This document shows, piece after piece, positions 22,121 to 32,822 of a DNA stretch of 62,369 bases. Numbering within the stretch: the first letter of the stretch is position 1; every line of letters starts with the position of its first letter. This DNA comes from Astrothelium macrocarpum (lineage: Eukaryota > Ascomycota > Dothideomycetes > Trypetheliales > Trypetheliaceae): NCBI GenBank assembly GCA_021030915.1, contig JAGEMR010000161.1:1-62369 (forward strand), given 5' to 3'. The notes below the pieces were generated by a model. The model searched no databases. It was not told the DNA's origin and saw only the letters and a list, made by a program, of their open reading frames with translations. The position numbers were made by a program, and so were the translations under genes.

Positions 22121-23244
22121 CTAATGGCCAGCAAGAGCGTATGCTCTCCTGCGGTCTCGCTCTTCGGCAATAGAAAGCTAAACGATCCGTTAGTACTCAT
22201 GTGTCAAAGCCAGGATAAATGTAGAACCAGTCATACCTTGACACCTTTGCCCTTGGGCAAACTGATCCATGGTTTTTCGCGTCCAATGACAAAGACATTG
22301 GTCTCACGCGTGGCAAATTCGTTATCGATGGCATCCTTGATGTGGACAATATTGAAGCCTCCATCGTGGCGCTCGCGGTGAGTGATGACGCCCACACGAC
22401 CCATGTTACGACCACCGGTGGCCATGGCAATGACACCCGTGTCAAAGTGGATGAATTCTTGAATCTTGCCAGTTGCAAGTTCAATCTTGACGGTGTCGTT
22501 TACTTTAATAGCCGGGTCGGGATAGCGGATCCTGTTGCTCTCTGGTCAGCATCGAATTGTCTTGCACTTACCAAGCGCTGGTAGATCGCCCCCATCTCTC
22601 TCTCTCCCCGAGACAAGATGCCGTGATCGACCAAAGCTTGGTCCAACGTCTGATAGATGCATCATGAGGATCAAACTCACGTTCGCGCATCGTGCGTAAC
22701 CAAGAATGGGATCCCGCCTTTGCCAAGCTGCACGCGCTTGACCTTGCCGAGCTTGTATTCGGCCTCTTCGCTGGTGATGCGGTGGACGGTGAAACGGCCC
22801 TTGGTGTCGTAGACGAGACGGAAGTTTTCGTTGGTCTTGTCGATGGTGATAACATCCATGTAGCCCGCGGGATATGTGCTGTCGGTGCGGACTTTTTGGT
22901 CGACTTTGACGAGACGTTGCATGAGGATAGCTTTGGTTTCGCGGTTGTTGAGGGCATATTTTAAACTGCATGAGGTGATAATGTTAGGAAAAGGGCGAAC
23001 TGAGACTAGAGGCATGTGCTCTTATTGACGAACCGATTGCGCAAAAAGACAATTAGAGGCATGCAATCACGGATCTTGTGTGGGCCAGGAGATGCGCGAG
23101 GAGCATAGGCACCAGAGAGCTTGTCCAAGAGCCAGTGCGAAGGCGCACTGAGACGCTTCTGATGCTTCTTCCTGTGAACGAAGATGTTTAGTGGCGAGAC
23201 CCAAAAGATATTCGGTTGGACGATACATACGGTCCTCTACCCAT
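22121..23244 (-). CDS. RPS4: 40S ribosomal protein eS4 (RPS4)
   Basis: Five exons: 23244-23231, 23171-23034, 22965-22681, 22531-22237 and 22177-22121. Introns are 59, 68, 149 and 59 nt. The product is 262 residues, the normal eS4 length. The first exon encodes only MGRGP. Landmarks are KKHQKRLSAPSHWLLDKLSG, MPLIVFLRNRLKYALN and QKVRTDSTYPAGYMDV. They are followed by GRFTVHRI, then the KOW-like IDLATGKI and GGRNMGRVGVITHRERH, and the end LSIAEERDRRRAYALAGH. The gene is intact, and many small introns near the 5' end are typical of fungal ribosomal protein genes. It acts in the small ribosomal subunit. 900 nt separate it from the divergent TIR-like gene. Confidence 0.96.
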
Positions 23245-24148
23245 GATTGCGGTGTTCGAGCACGATTGCTGGTGTGGAGAAAGGTGGTGATGGTTATTGC
23301 ATAGAGCAATTAATCGCTTGTGCGCGCTAGCCGAGCACTGGACAAATTGTTGGCACTGCTTCCTCCGAGCAAAAGTCTGCCATCGCGCCAATGAGGGTCA
23401 AGAGCACGATTTCACGGCATATTCATGTGGTAGAAATGTCAATCTTGGTCTAGCGGTGTGTTGGAAAGCATTTGAGCAAGGAAATCATCCCTTTTTCATT
23501 CCATTTGTTTCATTCATTAATGACTGCTTTTATATGTCTTTCCTTCCTTTTCGTCCTCTTGTTCAGACCAGGGTACTGGGGCTTCTGGTAGTTAATGTCC
23601 GCCGTAATCCAGACATTTGCTTCCAAGTTTATCTCATTGCCTTTATCATTTATTAGCCTCCGTATCACAAGTTGATCGCAGAAGATGACGACCGCGACAT
23701 CCACACTTTCACCGTCGTGGTCGCCCATCCGGTACAGTCGCCCCGCATCTTCCAAGGACTCCTTGACCAGATTTCGTCTCTTTTCGGCTTTGCCCGGCAG
23801 CTGGTGGCGGCGAATCCTTCTGTAATCACCCTCTTAACCGTCTCTTTGCTTCCTCATTTTCGGATCATATCGCAGCTGTAGGCCTGTGATCGTGCTGTAC
23901 CCTCCTGTAGCCGTATCTGCACCTTGTCCGAGTTGCTGCTTAGTTGTTTGAAATGCGCCCGAGGGGAAATGAAATCGCCCCACTGCGTAATGACTGGTGA
24001 GCAGGCTGCGAAGTAGGCTGCGAGGCAGCCTTGAAGCTTCTCTTTTACCATTCCCCCTTTCCACACTCATGTTATCAAATTCTTTAGCACTACACGTGAA
24101 TTCACATCTACCATTTAGTCAAACGTTAGCCAGTGTCACTGTCCTCCG
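23245..24148. promoter_or_regulatory. divergent promoter region of RPS4 and TIR-like gene
   Basis: 900 nt between two divergent starts. A CT-rich tract on the plus strand (about 23490-23570) is the kind of pyrimidine tract seen in fungal ribosomal gene leaders, but it lies more than 200 nt from the RPS4 ATG. No specific factor site is claimed. Confidence 0.35.
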
Positions 24149-24745
24149 ATGATGATTCCAATTTTCCTCTACCACCCAAACCCCATCGATTCATCACAAA
24201 GACAATTTTTGAGAACCCTCCGCGAACTCCTTCGCATGCGTGGCTTCCTCCCACGTGGTATCGATGGCTGGGACGTTCATCCCCAATCCAGTGGTGGCAG
24301 CCTCAACACTGCCCGGCTCGAGGCCATACGCCGCCTGATCAGCGAAACCGATGGTGTCATCTGCATTGCCTTTCGACAAACGTACATTGCGAGTGGTGTC
24401 AAGCTCTCGCCATCGAGCGATTACTACTCCGAAGTGCCGATTATGCGAGAATGGATCACGTCTCCTTGGGTACATGTTGCAAATGCCATGGCTTGGCAGG
24501 CTGGTCTGCCTTTATTGGTGGCAAAAGATGAGGACGTGTATGAGCAAGGACCGCTCGAAGCGGGAAGCGGAATCTTGGCTGTGATGATGAGGAGACTAGA
24601 CGCGGCGAGTGATGGAGGGTGGGTGGCTCAGGACCTGATTGAGTCGCCTCATTGGAATACAGTCGGCGGGCAGTGGGAACAACAGTGCAGAGCCGTGGCA
24701 AAGAGAAAAGGAGAGCCTCGAAGATTGTATGAGACTCCTCGATAA
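24149..24745 (+). CDS. TIR-/nucleoside deoxyribosyltransferase-like protein
   Basis: 198 residues, intron-less, starting at ATG 24149 (a second ATG follows directly). The opening IFLYHPNPIDSSQRQFL followed by LRELLRMRGFLPRG looks like strand-helix-strand of a TIR/deoxyribosyltransferase-type Rossmann-like fold. LEAIRRLISETDGVICIAFR follows, then SPWVHVANAMAWQAGLPLLV and a Glu/Gly-rich QGPLEAGSGI. I recall similar small proteins in bacteria, but have no alignment to support this. No signal peptide or membrane segment is present. If the fold is right, a nucleotide- or NAD-cleaving activity is possible. The catalytic Glu cannot be pinned down by eye (Glu in LEAIRRL is a candidate). Its stop lies 71 bp from the stop of the convergent ASADH gene. 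Confidence 0.6.
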   Translation: MMIPIFLYHPNPIDSSQRQFLRTLRELLRMRGFLPRGIDGWDVHPQSSGGSLNTARLEAIRRLISETDGVICIAFRQTYIASGVKLSPSSDYYSEVPIMREWITSPWVHVANAMAWQAGLPLLVAKDEDVYEQGPLEAGSGILAVMMRRLDAASDGGWVAQDLIESPHWNTVGGQWEQQCRAVAKRKGEPRRLYETPR

Positions 24746-24816
24746 GCTCCTATTAGCTCCCATACGATTTCACTTTTATCACGATACGAATGTTGACGAA
24801 TTTCTTTTCATTTTCT

Positions 24817-26142
24817 TCAAGCGTAACCCTTCAGCACCGCAGCTTCAGCATTTAGTATCGAGCTTCCTGCTGCTCCAATCACGGCTGTGAAAAAACTAAA
24901 TCAGCTTCACTTCTCAATTAGTTGTAATTCAAGTCGTAGTAACTTACTGTTATGACTCAATGCCACGAACTTGACATCAAAAATGCCGCTCTCATCCTCC
25001 CGTACTCGTCCTACGCTGACTGTGTAGCCCTTTCCCGTTTCCCTATCCAACCGTGGCTGCGGCCTGTCCTTTTCTTCCATTACCACTATGGCCTCGTCCG
25101 GCGCACTTGGACAGCCCAGCTTTTGTGCCTCCGAGACATACTCCCTCATGGCCGTCTTGACCTCTTCAATCCCTGGAGCAGGACGGCGTCGGAACCTGAG
25201 TGATACGCAAGCAGTGTGTCCGTCGAGAACGGGGACGCGATTGCATGCCGCAGACACTTTCAGGCTTTGGTCCTCGAATGCGGTAGCGGTCGAATTCAAC
25301 GATCCAAGGATTTTGCTCGCTTCTGTCTCCAGCTTGTCCTCTTCTCCCGATATCCAAGGCACAATGTTGTCCAATATATCCATACTAGAAACGCCGGGAT
25401 ACCCCCCTCCGGAGGTCGCTTGCAGCGTCACAACAGAGACATACTCTACCGCGCCGAAGCGAGCCTGCAATGCTGCAGACGGAATGACGAGACCGATGAC
25501 TGCACAGTTGGAGTTGCACACTTGAAATCCGCGTTTGAGTGAGCGAACTTTGCGCTGGTGTGGGATCAGAGAGAGATGGTCGAGATTGACGGTGGGGACA
25601 ACAAGGGGAACCAGAGGATCGCGGCGGTAGTTTTTGGCATTCGAAAAAATTGGTATATTGGCGTCCACGAATGCTTTCTCTGTAGAAGCGCTTCTAATCA
25701 GCGCTCATTCTGGACAGCGTAGACAATATGTTGAGGCATGAATACACAAATTTCTTACCAACTTCTCCAGCAACATCGCTGTCTAGCCCGCTAAACACGA
25801 TATCGCAATCCGCAAACTCCTCGGGCACACATTTACGTACCACGAGCTCGCCTAGGCTTTTGCTCATCGGCAGGCTCTGCTTCCAATTTGCCGCATCTTT
25901 GTACTTCTTCCCCGATGACCGTTCCGATGCTCCAACAGCATTTAGAGTGAAGTGTGGGTGCGAAGCGAGGAGTAGAATAAATCGCTGTCCTACGGAACCT
26001 GTTGCTCCTAGCACACCTGTAGGGGTTTGAATTTAGCTATTTGTGTGTGGGAAATCGGTTAGCTTGGGGTAAATCGACAAAACGGACCGCACTTTCTGGA
26101 GGGAAACTCTAGCTTCTTAGCGGAGAATTTTTCGACGTCCAT
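24817..26142 (-). CDS. HOM2: aspartate-semialdehyde dehydrogenase
   Basis: Four exons (26142-26088, 26016-25759, 25673-24948, 24884-24817), with introns of 71, 85 and 63 nt, give 368 residues, the family's length. The NADP-binding start GVLGATGSVGQRF comes after the first junction. DIVFSGLDSDVAGEVG is followed by AFVDANIPIFSNA across the second junction. The active site is QVCNSNCAVIGL, with Cys161 the expected nucleophile. Then come QATSGGGYPGVSSMDILDN and ACNRVPVLDGHTACVS. The last exon supplies VIGAAGSSILNAEAAVLKGYA. The enzyme makes aspartate semialdehyde for threonine, methionine and isoleucine synthesis, in the cytosol. Oddity: the residues after the nucleophile read AVIG where STTG is usual. 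The first intron's donor is weak (GTCCGT). Confidence 0.94.
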
Positions 26143-26591
26143 AATTGGAAGGGATGATGTGCTAGGATTTCGCGGCTCTCGGGTGGTCCTGCTTTTCTTT
26201 ATCTATGTGCTGCATACACAATGACAGTGCATACATGAGGCAAGGGGATGGCGTGGGATGGGGACGTGGAGATGTGGGATAATGAGTGGGATGATGGGTC
26301 TTGCATGAAGATATTTCTTAATTGGGTACTCCGTTTGGCGGAGGCACTAAGGACATGCGCTGGACTTGTTGCTAGCATGATTTTGTTGAAAAAGAAATCT
26401 ACGGTACAAAAAAGCCTCGTGGTTGGCTTTCGGATCGATCCTGGAGCAACCACAAACCTCACCACCGGAATCTGAATACCAAAAGTTGGAATGATTTGAA
26501 GAAATCTATTGCCACTCCCAATTCCTCATTTCGCCCACATCTCTCTGCGAGCCTTTGTATTTTATTTTGCTTTCAAATCCAAGCTTTTGCT
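26143..26591. other. ASADH promoter and DLD 3' region
   Basis: No gene seen in these 449 nt. Confidence 0.5.
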
Positions 26592-28459
26592 TCAGAAATC
26601 CACAATCTTGCCCGGATTCATCAACCAATAAGGATCTAGCGCCGTCTTGATCTGCTTCATGACTCCGATTGTTGGGAGACCAAGCTCATGCATGAGACTC
26701 TGTTTTTTGCCTAGTCCAATCCCATGCTCCCCGGTGCAAGTACCATCCATTTCCAACGCGCGATGCACCATATCATGAATGACTTTTTCGACACGTGCCC
26801 GCTCTTCAGGATTCTTTGCATCGTACAGGATTGATTCGTGGAAATTGCCATCCCCGACATGTCCCAAAACAGAAGCAAAAAGTCCTAACTCGTCCAGTTC
26901 CTTTTTCGAAACCTCAATAATGTCTGGTAAACGTGAGATGGGGACAGCAACGTCTGTTGACCAGACATCTTGGCCCTCCTTACGCAATGCAAGCATGCTC
27001 CATAATGCGTCTTTGCGGGCAGACCAAAGCTCGTGTTGCTCTTGCTCGCTTTTTGCAAACTCAAAATTGCCCGCGTTATGCATCGATGCTAGTTTCCGAA
27101 CGTGTCCAATATTCTCCTCAACGCCAGCTTTGGTCCCGGAAAACTTGAAAAACATGGTTGGAACTTCTTTCCATTTCTTTGATGTTCCGCCGGCCTTGTT
27201 GACAACACCCATTTGCACGTCATCCATGATTTCCATGGCGGCAACTGGAATACCTGCTCTTAATACTTTGGAGGCAGCTGCAGCCGCATCACGGATGGTT
27301 GGAAACGTCACGACAGCTACACTTGTCTCTTGGGGAATCACGGTGAGTTTTAACGTCACTTCTGTCACAAGTCCGAGTGTGCCTTCGGAGCCGATGAAGA
27401 GATTCGTGAGATTGTAGCCAGCGGAACTTTTTTTCGGTCTTCGACGAGTTTTGATGATTGTACCATCAGCAAGAACAACCGTGAGATTGACAACCCAGTC
27501 TTTCATGGTACCGTAACGGACGGCATTCGTTCCGGAGCATGACGTGCCTACCATTCCGCCTATCTTTGCTGATGGTCCTGGGTCTACGGGAAAGAAAAGG
27601 CCAGATTCTTTTATTTTGCTATTTAGTTCCATCCAAGGAACAGATGGTTGAACGACGACGTCCATGCTAAGGCACGAACATCAGCGAGGACCACTCACGA
27701 TAAGCTGCTGATGTGGATCACGCCTACGGCAACTTACTCGTCGGGATGGAATGCCACGATTCGATCCATATATGAAAAGTCTATACTAATGCCCCCATGA
27801 GGTGCAAGAGAATTCGCTTCTAGACTAGAGCCTCCAGAATAGGGAACTGGAAACGGTTTAGTCGGCGCTCGTGCATTGATCGACCTCAGGTGAACCTACT
27901 CATCGGTACCCTATACTTAGAACATGTTTTGGCGATCTGAGATACCTCCGCAGTCGACTTTGGGTAAGCAATAGCAAAAGGTAGCTGGTCTGTGTTTATC
28001 GAGGACCACTCAGAGTAGCCATGATTGTGAAGATCCTCGTCGTCTGTGCTGACGGCATCGTCATCGTGGAGAGATTGTCTCAGCTCTTGGATCGCCTTCT
28101 CCCATGTCAGTTTCGGATGCATGTACAGCGCAACCTAGAAGATCGACCTTTTCCATTTGAACTTTACTAGCATAATGTGGTCGTGCTGCATTAGACCACA
28201 ACTTCTTAAAATGGGCAGCATCGCCGACGCCCAAGTAGTATGTAAGTGAAGCAGTAAACGCCGTTAAGAAAAGCACGCGATTTGTTGTCCAAAATGTCCC
28301 AGGAACTTGACGCGGTAAGGTCGAGTACTGTTGAAACACGCCGAATGAATGGAAATGAGTTGGCAATTGCCTCTTTTGGTAAGCCGATGTGCCACGTGCG
28401 ACAGTCCCAGAACCCACTGAGAACCTAGATACAGACCGCACCCAGAACACCACCGACAT
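26592..28459 (-). CDS. DLD1: mitochondrial D-lactate dehydrogenase (cytochrome)
   Basis: Four exons (28459-28148, 28098-27900, 27846-27738, 27666-26592), with introns of 49, 53 and 71 nt, give 564 residues. The Arg/Ser-rich N-terminus (VRSVSRFSVGSG) followed by a hydrophobic stretch (RVLFLTAFTASLTYYLGV) fits mitochondrial import with inner-membrane anchoring. The FAD-binding part has DDEDLHNHGYSEW, IPYSGGSSLEAN, VDPGPSAKIGGMVGTSCSG and LFIGSEGTLGLVTEVTLKL. The C-terminal oxidase part has VLGHVGDGNFHESI and GTCTGEHGIGLGKK, ending in LMNPGKIVDF. It oxidises D-lactate to pyruvate and passes electrons to cytochrome c. The start at 28459 is the first ATG in a frame open to further upstream; a non-AUG or upstream exon start is possible. 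The first intron's 3' site (GGGAG) is unusual. Confidence 0.92.
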
Positions 28460-31400
28460 GGCGCCCAACACGAGTCCAGTCCTATCAATTAGGTGAAACG
28501 GTGGCAGTGTTTAGAACTTTAGCGAGCGACATGAGGAACAAAGATTTTTGGGCTCTGGACTTGACTAAGTAGGCTGCAGAGGGTCATGGTCATAAGACAG
28601 GGACCGCCAGTATTAGTGAAGTCGCCGAAGGCCATTCACAGTAGAATGTGAGATGCGTATCTGTCGCAGGATTCACCGGCTAGACGTCAGCAAGTGGTCA
28701 ACTTAGGACCTCCATGTCCATTTGCTGCTCTAGCCTGATCGGCCTCGATTACCGAGTTGGTTTGGCGGTCCAGATATTAGGAGACAGCTGCACCTGCTTT
28801 TTTCAGAGCTAGGTTGAGCCTCTCTCTTGGTAGCCGCCTGCAGCGACTTGCGGCGGTGGCCTCTAGGTTCCGGAAAGGCCGTGTGAAGGCTCCAAAGGCC
28901 ATGGCCACGGTCACACTTCGTGGGGGTAAATGACCAAATCCTTGCGGGAGGATGGTGGAAAATTGGGCTTCCACCCCGTCTCCGTCAGTCGGAGGCACGC
29001 GATAGTTTGATCCATTTACCTAACAAAATGTGCGGACGATGGCAGGGCTGACTCGATCTGGTGCAAGGGTAGACGATGAAGGCGCGAGATGCGGGGAAAT
29101 GCTTAAATTTTCATGGTACCGATTCTCCTTTGGGGTTCGGCATCGTGATGCCCTGGTAAGCAGAGTAGGTGGGCCGACTATTTCAGCCGCAATATAATGG
29201 AAAATCATCAGACTCGATACATGGTGTCGTGTGCCAAACTCCGTAGAACGGCCTAATCCGGAATGCGGGCCTAAGAGAGTAGTATACAGACACGGAAATG
29301 GCCGGCTTACTTTTCGTCTGACCCTTGTGCTGTCGTGAAGCTCTTCGGGCCGCCTTGCAGTGCATGCAAGTACTCGCATGGCGGTCTGTTCCAGTTGCAT
29401 GCGGCTTGAGATATATTGAAGATAAACAAGAGATTGACCTATTGTTGTGACTGAACATACATTAGAACCCTGCACATCACCACATTAGCCAGGCGCTTCT
29501 GCAACTTCAGTCAGCGCATTTTGAAATACACGTCTTGAACAGCTAGCAAAAAGGCCAAGTGAGAGTGATCATAGACGCCTTTCGGAGTCAGCTGCCGATT
29601 ACTACTTCCGTGACACAAATCTTACAAGCATAGAGCTACACCAAGTCAGTCAATATCACATCATGAGTACTTTTGAAATGCTGCCTGTTGATGTTCTTTT
29701 GCGTCCCCTGCATGCCTGAATAAGTCCCAGAAAATATCCAATGAGCGCGGAGTGTCGATCAACTAGATCAATGGGACCACGTTGTATGGGGTGATTCGTT
29801 CAGCTGAACTCAGTACCTTGAGAGGCTTTAGTAAAGTTTAACCTTCTATATCTATGCATAGATTTTGGCCAATGAGGGACAGCAACCTGGGGAGCGGCTT
29901 TTATGGCTTATTTGCACGTTCCTGGTATGTATTTTGCCGTGATTAGAATAAGAAAGACGTTCAACAAAATATATACTTAGAGACCAAAAGACACATTCCG
30001 ACGTCTGAGTCAACCATATCGTACGCACGCTTTTTTTTTTCGCAGTGCTCCAAAGATTTCCATGCTTCATGCAAAGCATTGATACAAGGGAACCCCCATT
30101 TTGTTTTGTAGTTTCTGTTGCGTAATCGCCACTTTGGATCGGATGAAGAATCGTACGTTAGGATTGTCCGACTAAGATTCGATGCAAAGCTTTCAGCAAT
30201 GATGTCACAACGAGTTCAGGATCAGTTAAGGTTTCGGTTGTAAAGGGTGGGACCACATGCGTTTCGCAAGACGGTAAGTTGGATCTGGTTAGTAATACGC
30301 AAACCCTATCGTCTCTCGTACTACCTGGCCCCTGACTTCGTATGCGCAAACGCAATCAGGGGCCAACAAGCGGATATTGTTGGCTCTACTATGAGCAATT
30401 ACCGTATGCCAAAGATTGACAGGATTTAACACCTACTGCGTAGCTCAGGTACACTCAAATTCCAAAGGCGTCGGAGCGTTGCGAAACCACCGACACCACG
30501 ACCCAAGAGAGACTGTGATTCGCAATGCCAAAGCCAAAGCAATTCCGTGTGAGATATCATCGAGACCCACGGGCAGAGAAAAAGAATCCAAGATGCTCCC
30601 CTTCACAAGGTCAAGAACGCTGATATTGTCCCAGACTGCTGTCCTAGCGCGCTTGAAAGAAGTTTACGAAATTGCTAAGATTCACAATACTTGAAAACGG
30701 AAAACCACGAAAAGAACATCCACTCTGTTTTGACACTTGAGGTCATCTTCACTACCTAGTATGATGTTCTTCGGATCGTTAGCGATCAATTACGACACAT
30801 ATTGATCACGGAGACCACCATCCTTAGCGGAGAGAGGAACATGAGCCATTATGGGGAATGATTACTCACAGTTGGTGTAGTTCAAAACAACTAATCATTA
30901 ATGCGGAGAGAAGCTTGCGTGGATGAGTGTGACAAGATGAATCATGTTAAAAAATAAGGCAATTTTGACAAGGGTTGCTATACAAAGTCTGGAAAAGGAA
31001 TCGCAAGAGCTGCATGAGAAATGTGTGTATAAGATGGAAGTCTAATAATCCAACCACAGTTGTGAAGAGACTCACCGGAGCGAATTAGAGGCTCCCTATC
31101 AGGATCTCAAAGATTTTACCACCGAAACTTGCTTAATCTTGGCGAAACGACATTCAAGCATCATTTTTGGAGGTACGTGTTTTGACTAGAATGCAAAAAT
31201 ATGTAATGGAGCTCTTGAAATCTGACGTGGCAAGATATCAAGCACAAGAAAGCTTGAGGAGCTCCATTATGCCGTACATCGCATGATTAATTTTTCTTGT
31301 TAGTGCACCTACTCCTATTTTCTTGTGCATCGAATTGCAGCTCACTGTTGCCACGAAGAGAAAATACAGGGCTGAAGATTGCCTTTGAGTCCCTGTGTCA

Positions 31401-31642
31401 AGTTGATGGGGTTTTCTTTACACAGATGTCGCCAGCAAATGAAAGGGAATACGTTGCAGCGCTCTTGAAAGATGGTAGACGGTCTGCCAGGTTCCTGAAT
31501 CTTGGTTTTCTCCAATATGTCTCAGCAGGCTGCCCGTCTGTCGTGCTGCACACTCAGCAATGCGTCGTGACTTCAGCTTGCTTCTTTCTTTGCCCGTGCC
31601 CTCCATACGCAAGATTGATCCATAATCGGAGGAGCCAATCCT
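28460..31642. other. long gene-poor stretch
   Basis: 3.2 kb of ordinary composition with only short unrelated frames on both strands. No tRNA-like cloverleaf, transposon end or known domain was found. A hairpin-forming inverted repeat is at 31204-31269 (listed separately). Confidence 0.4.
31204..31269. repeat. short inverted repeat (11-bp arms)
   Basis: TAATGGAGCTC at 31204-31214 pairs with GAGCTCCATTA at 31259-31269 over a 44-nt spacer. It could be a small hairpin or chance; no target-site duplication is evident. Confidence 0.4.
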
Positions 31643-32822
31643 GTGACAAGCTTCAGAGTGCTGCTGGAACACATCTTCAGTGCTGATGGAGGGCCACTGA
31701 ATACGCTAGGTCCTCAGACTAGTGCGAAGAGACCGCTGTCAAAGTACATGTCGATGAAGTGCAGCCGAAAGCGTACTTTTCACATGTTGAACGGTAATGA
31801 CAATGCTCATCGCAGGCCGAACTATTACAGTCAGACGTGTTCCTTTAGAAAAGATCTGCCTCAGAGACCTGATCTTGTTCTTGCCAAGGTGTTTTCCTTC
31901 GACACAGATAAAGTATTTGCGAGGCCATCAAGCTCGACGGCTGGTCTTTATGAGTTAAGGGATGCCAAGGTAGGTGACGAGACAATTGACGATGTCTTCT
32001 CATGGAACGTGGAAGGGGACTGGGCATTACGGCTTTGCCAAAATCATAATTATGGCAGACTGTCATTATTTGAATTCTCCCAGGTCCAGGATTTATTCGA
32101 CTATGATTCTAGATCAGCGCGCGTGCCTTCTAATACAGCTCCCGCCACAATGCTTCAAATAGAATTTATTGACTTACCCCCTTCCATAGACCTGCTCACT
32201 GCCGTGCCAAATATCTAACTTGCACAGTGAGGTAGGCAGTAATAACTAATAGGAGTGCATCGTTATCCAGCCGACCGTTCTAGGATACGAAACAAAGGGG
32301 AGAACATTGCGCTCTATGCTCCACTGGATGACCAACGACTGGTTTCCTTTCTGGTTGACCGAGAGCACGTGCCGTTCACCGTTTGCTTAAGGTCATCGGA
32401 GCCAAACGGTGTCAGCCGTCTTGACGGATCCACGACCTGTTTACTCTTCGTGTCCCAGAGACCAGAATCAGAAGTAGATCGGTTGGTAAAGCATTGGCTC
32501 ACCGAATTGGAAACTGGAGAACTCGCACTGAACCCTGCTCTCTTACCTACTTCCTACTTCCCTCGCAGTCAACACAAGTCTCGTTCTTTTCGGCCTTCGC
32601 AAATGAGTTCGATATTAGATTGATTCAACTCTGGGTGCTATTGATGTTGCCCTAATCGACTTTCCTGCACCGAAATCGTCAAAGACAACGCTTCCCACCA
32701 TCTAGCGAAATTTGGCCACACAAACGGCGAACCAAGCCCTGGGGATTTTCAAGACATCGCGTTAGCATTAGCACAACTTCGTTGCTTTAAGACGCGCTTG
32801 TCATCGACTATTATGCGTCACT
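31643..32822 (+). other. unresolved coding-like region upstream of RdRP
   Basis: One reading frame is open over most of this stretch. It runs 31643-32215 (LVLAKVFSFDTDKVFA; EFSQVQDLFDYDSRS), then 32255-32620 (APLDDQRLVSFLVDREHV; RLVKHWLTELETGEL), then about 32660-32880 (DFQDIALALAQLRCFKTRL). Stops break it at 32216, between 32226 and 32243, at 32621 and near 32639. All pieces share one frame, yet no GT-AG intron I tried removes the 32216 break in phase. It could be 5' exons of the RdRP gene, a separate gene, or a gene recently broken. A splice from about 32873 (GTGACT) to ACTCAAG before 32917 would join it to the RdRP frame. No known domain is recognised. Confidence 0.35.

Noticed and set aside
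22546..23391. Multiple long frames on both strands over the ribosomal protein gene
   Set aside because: They are out-of-frame readings of the eS4 exons; the spliced eS4 explains the region fully.
28777..29475. Minus-strand frames of 73-151 codons in the gene-poor stretch
   Set aside because: Amino-acid composition and lack of any motif or splice continuity suggest chance.
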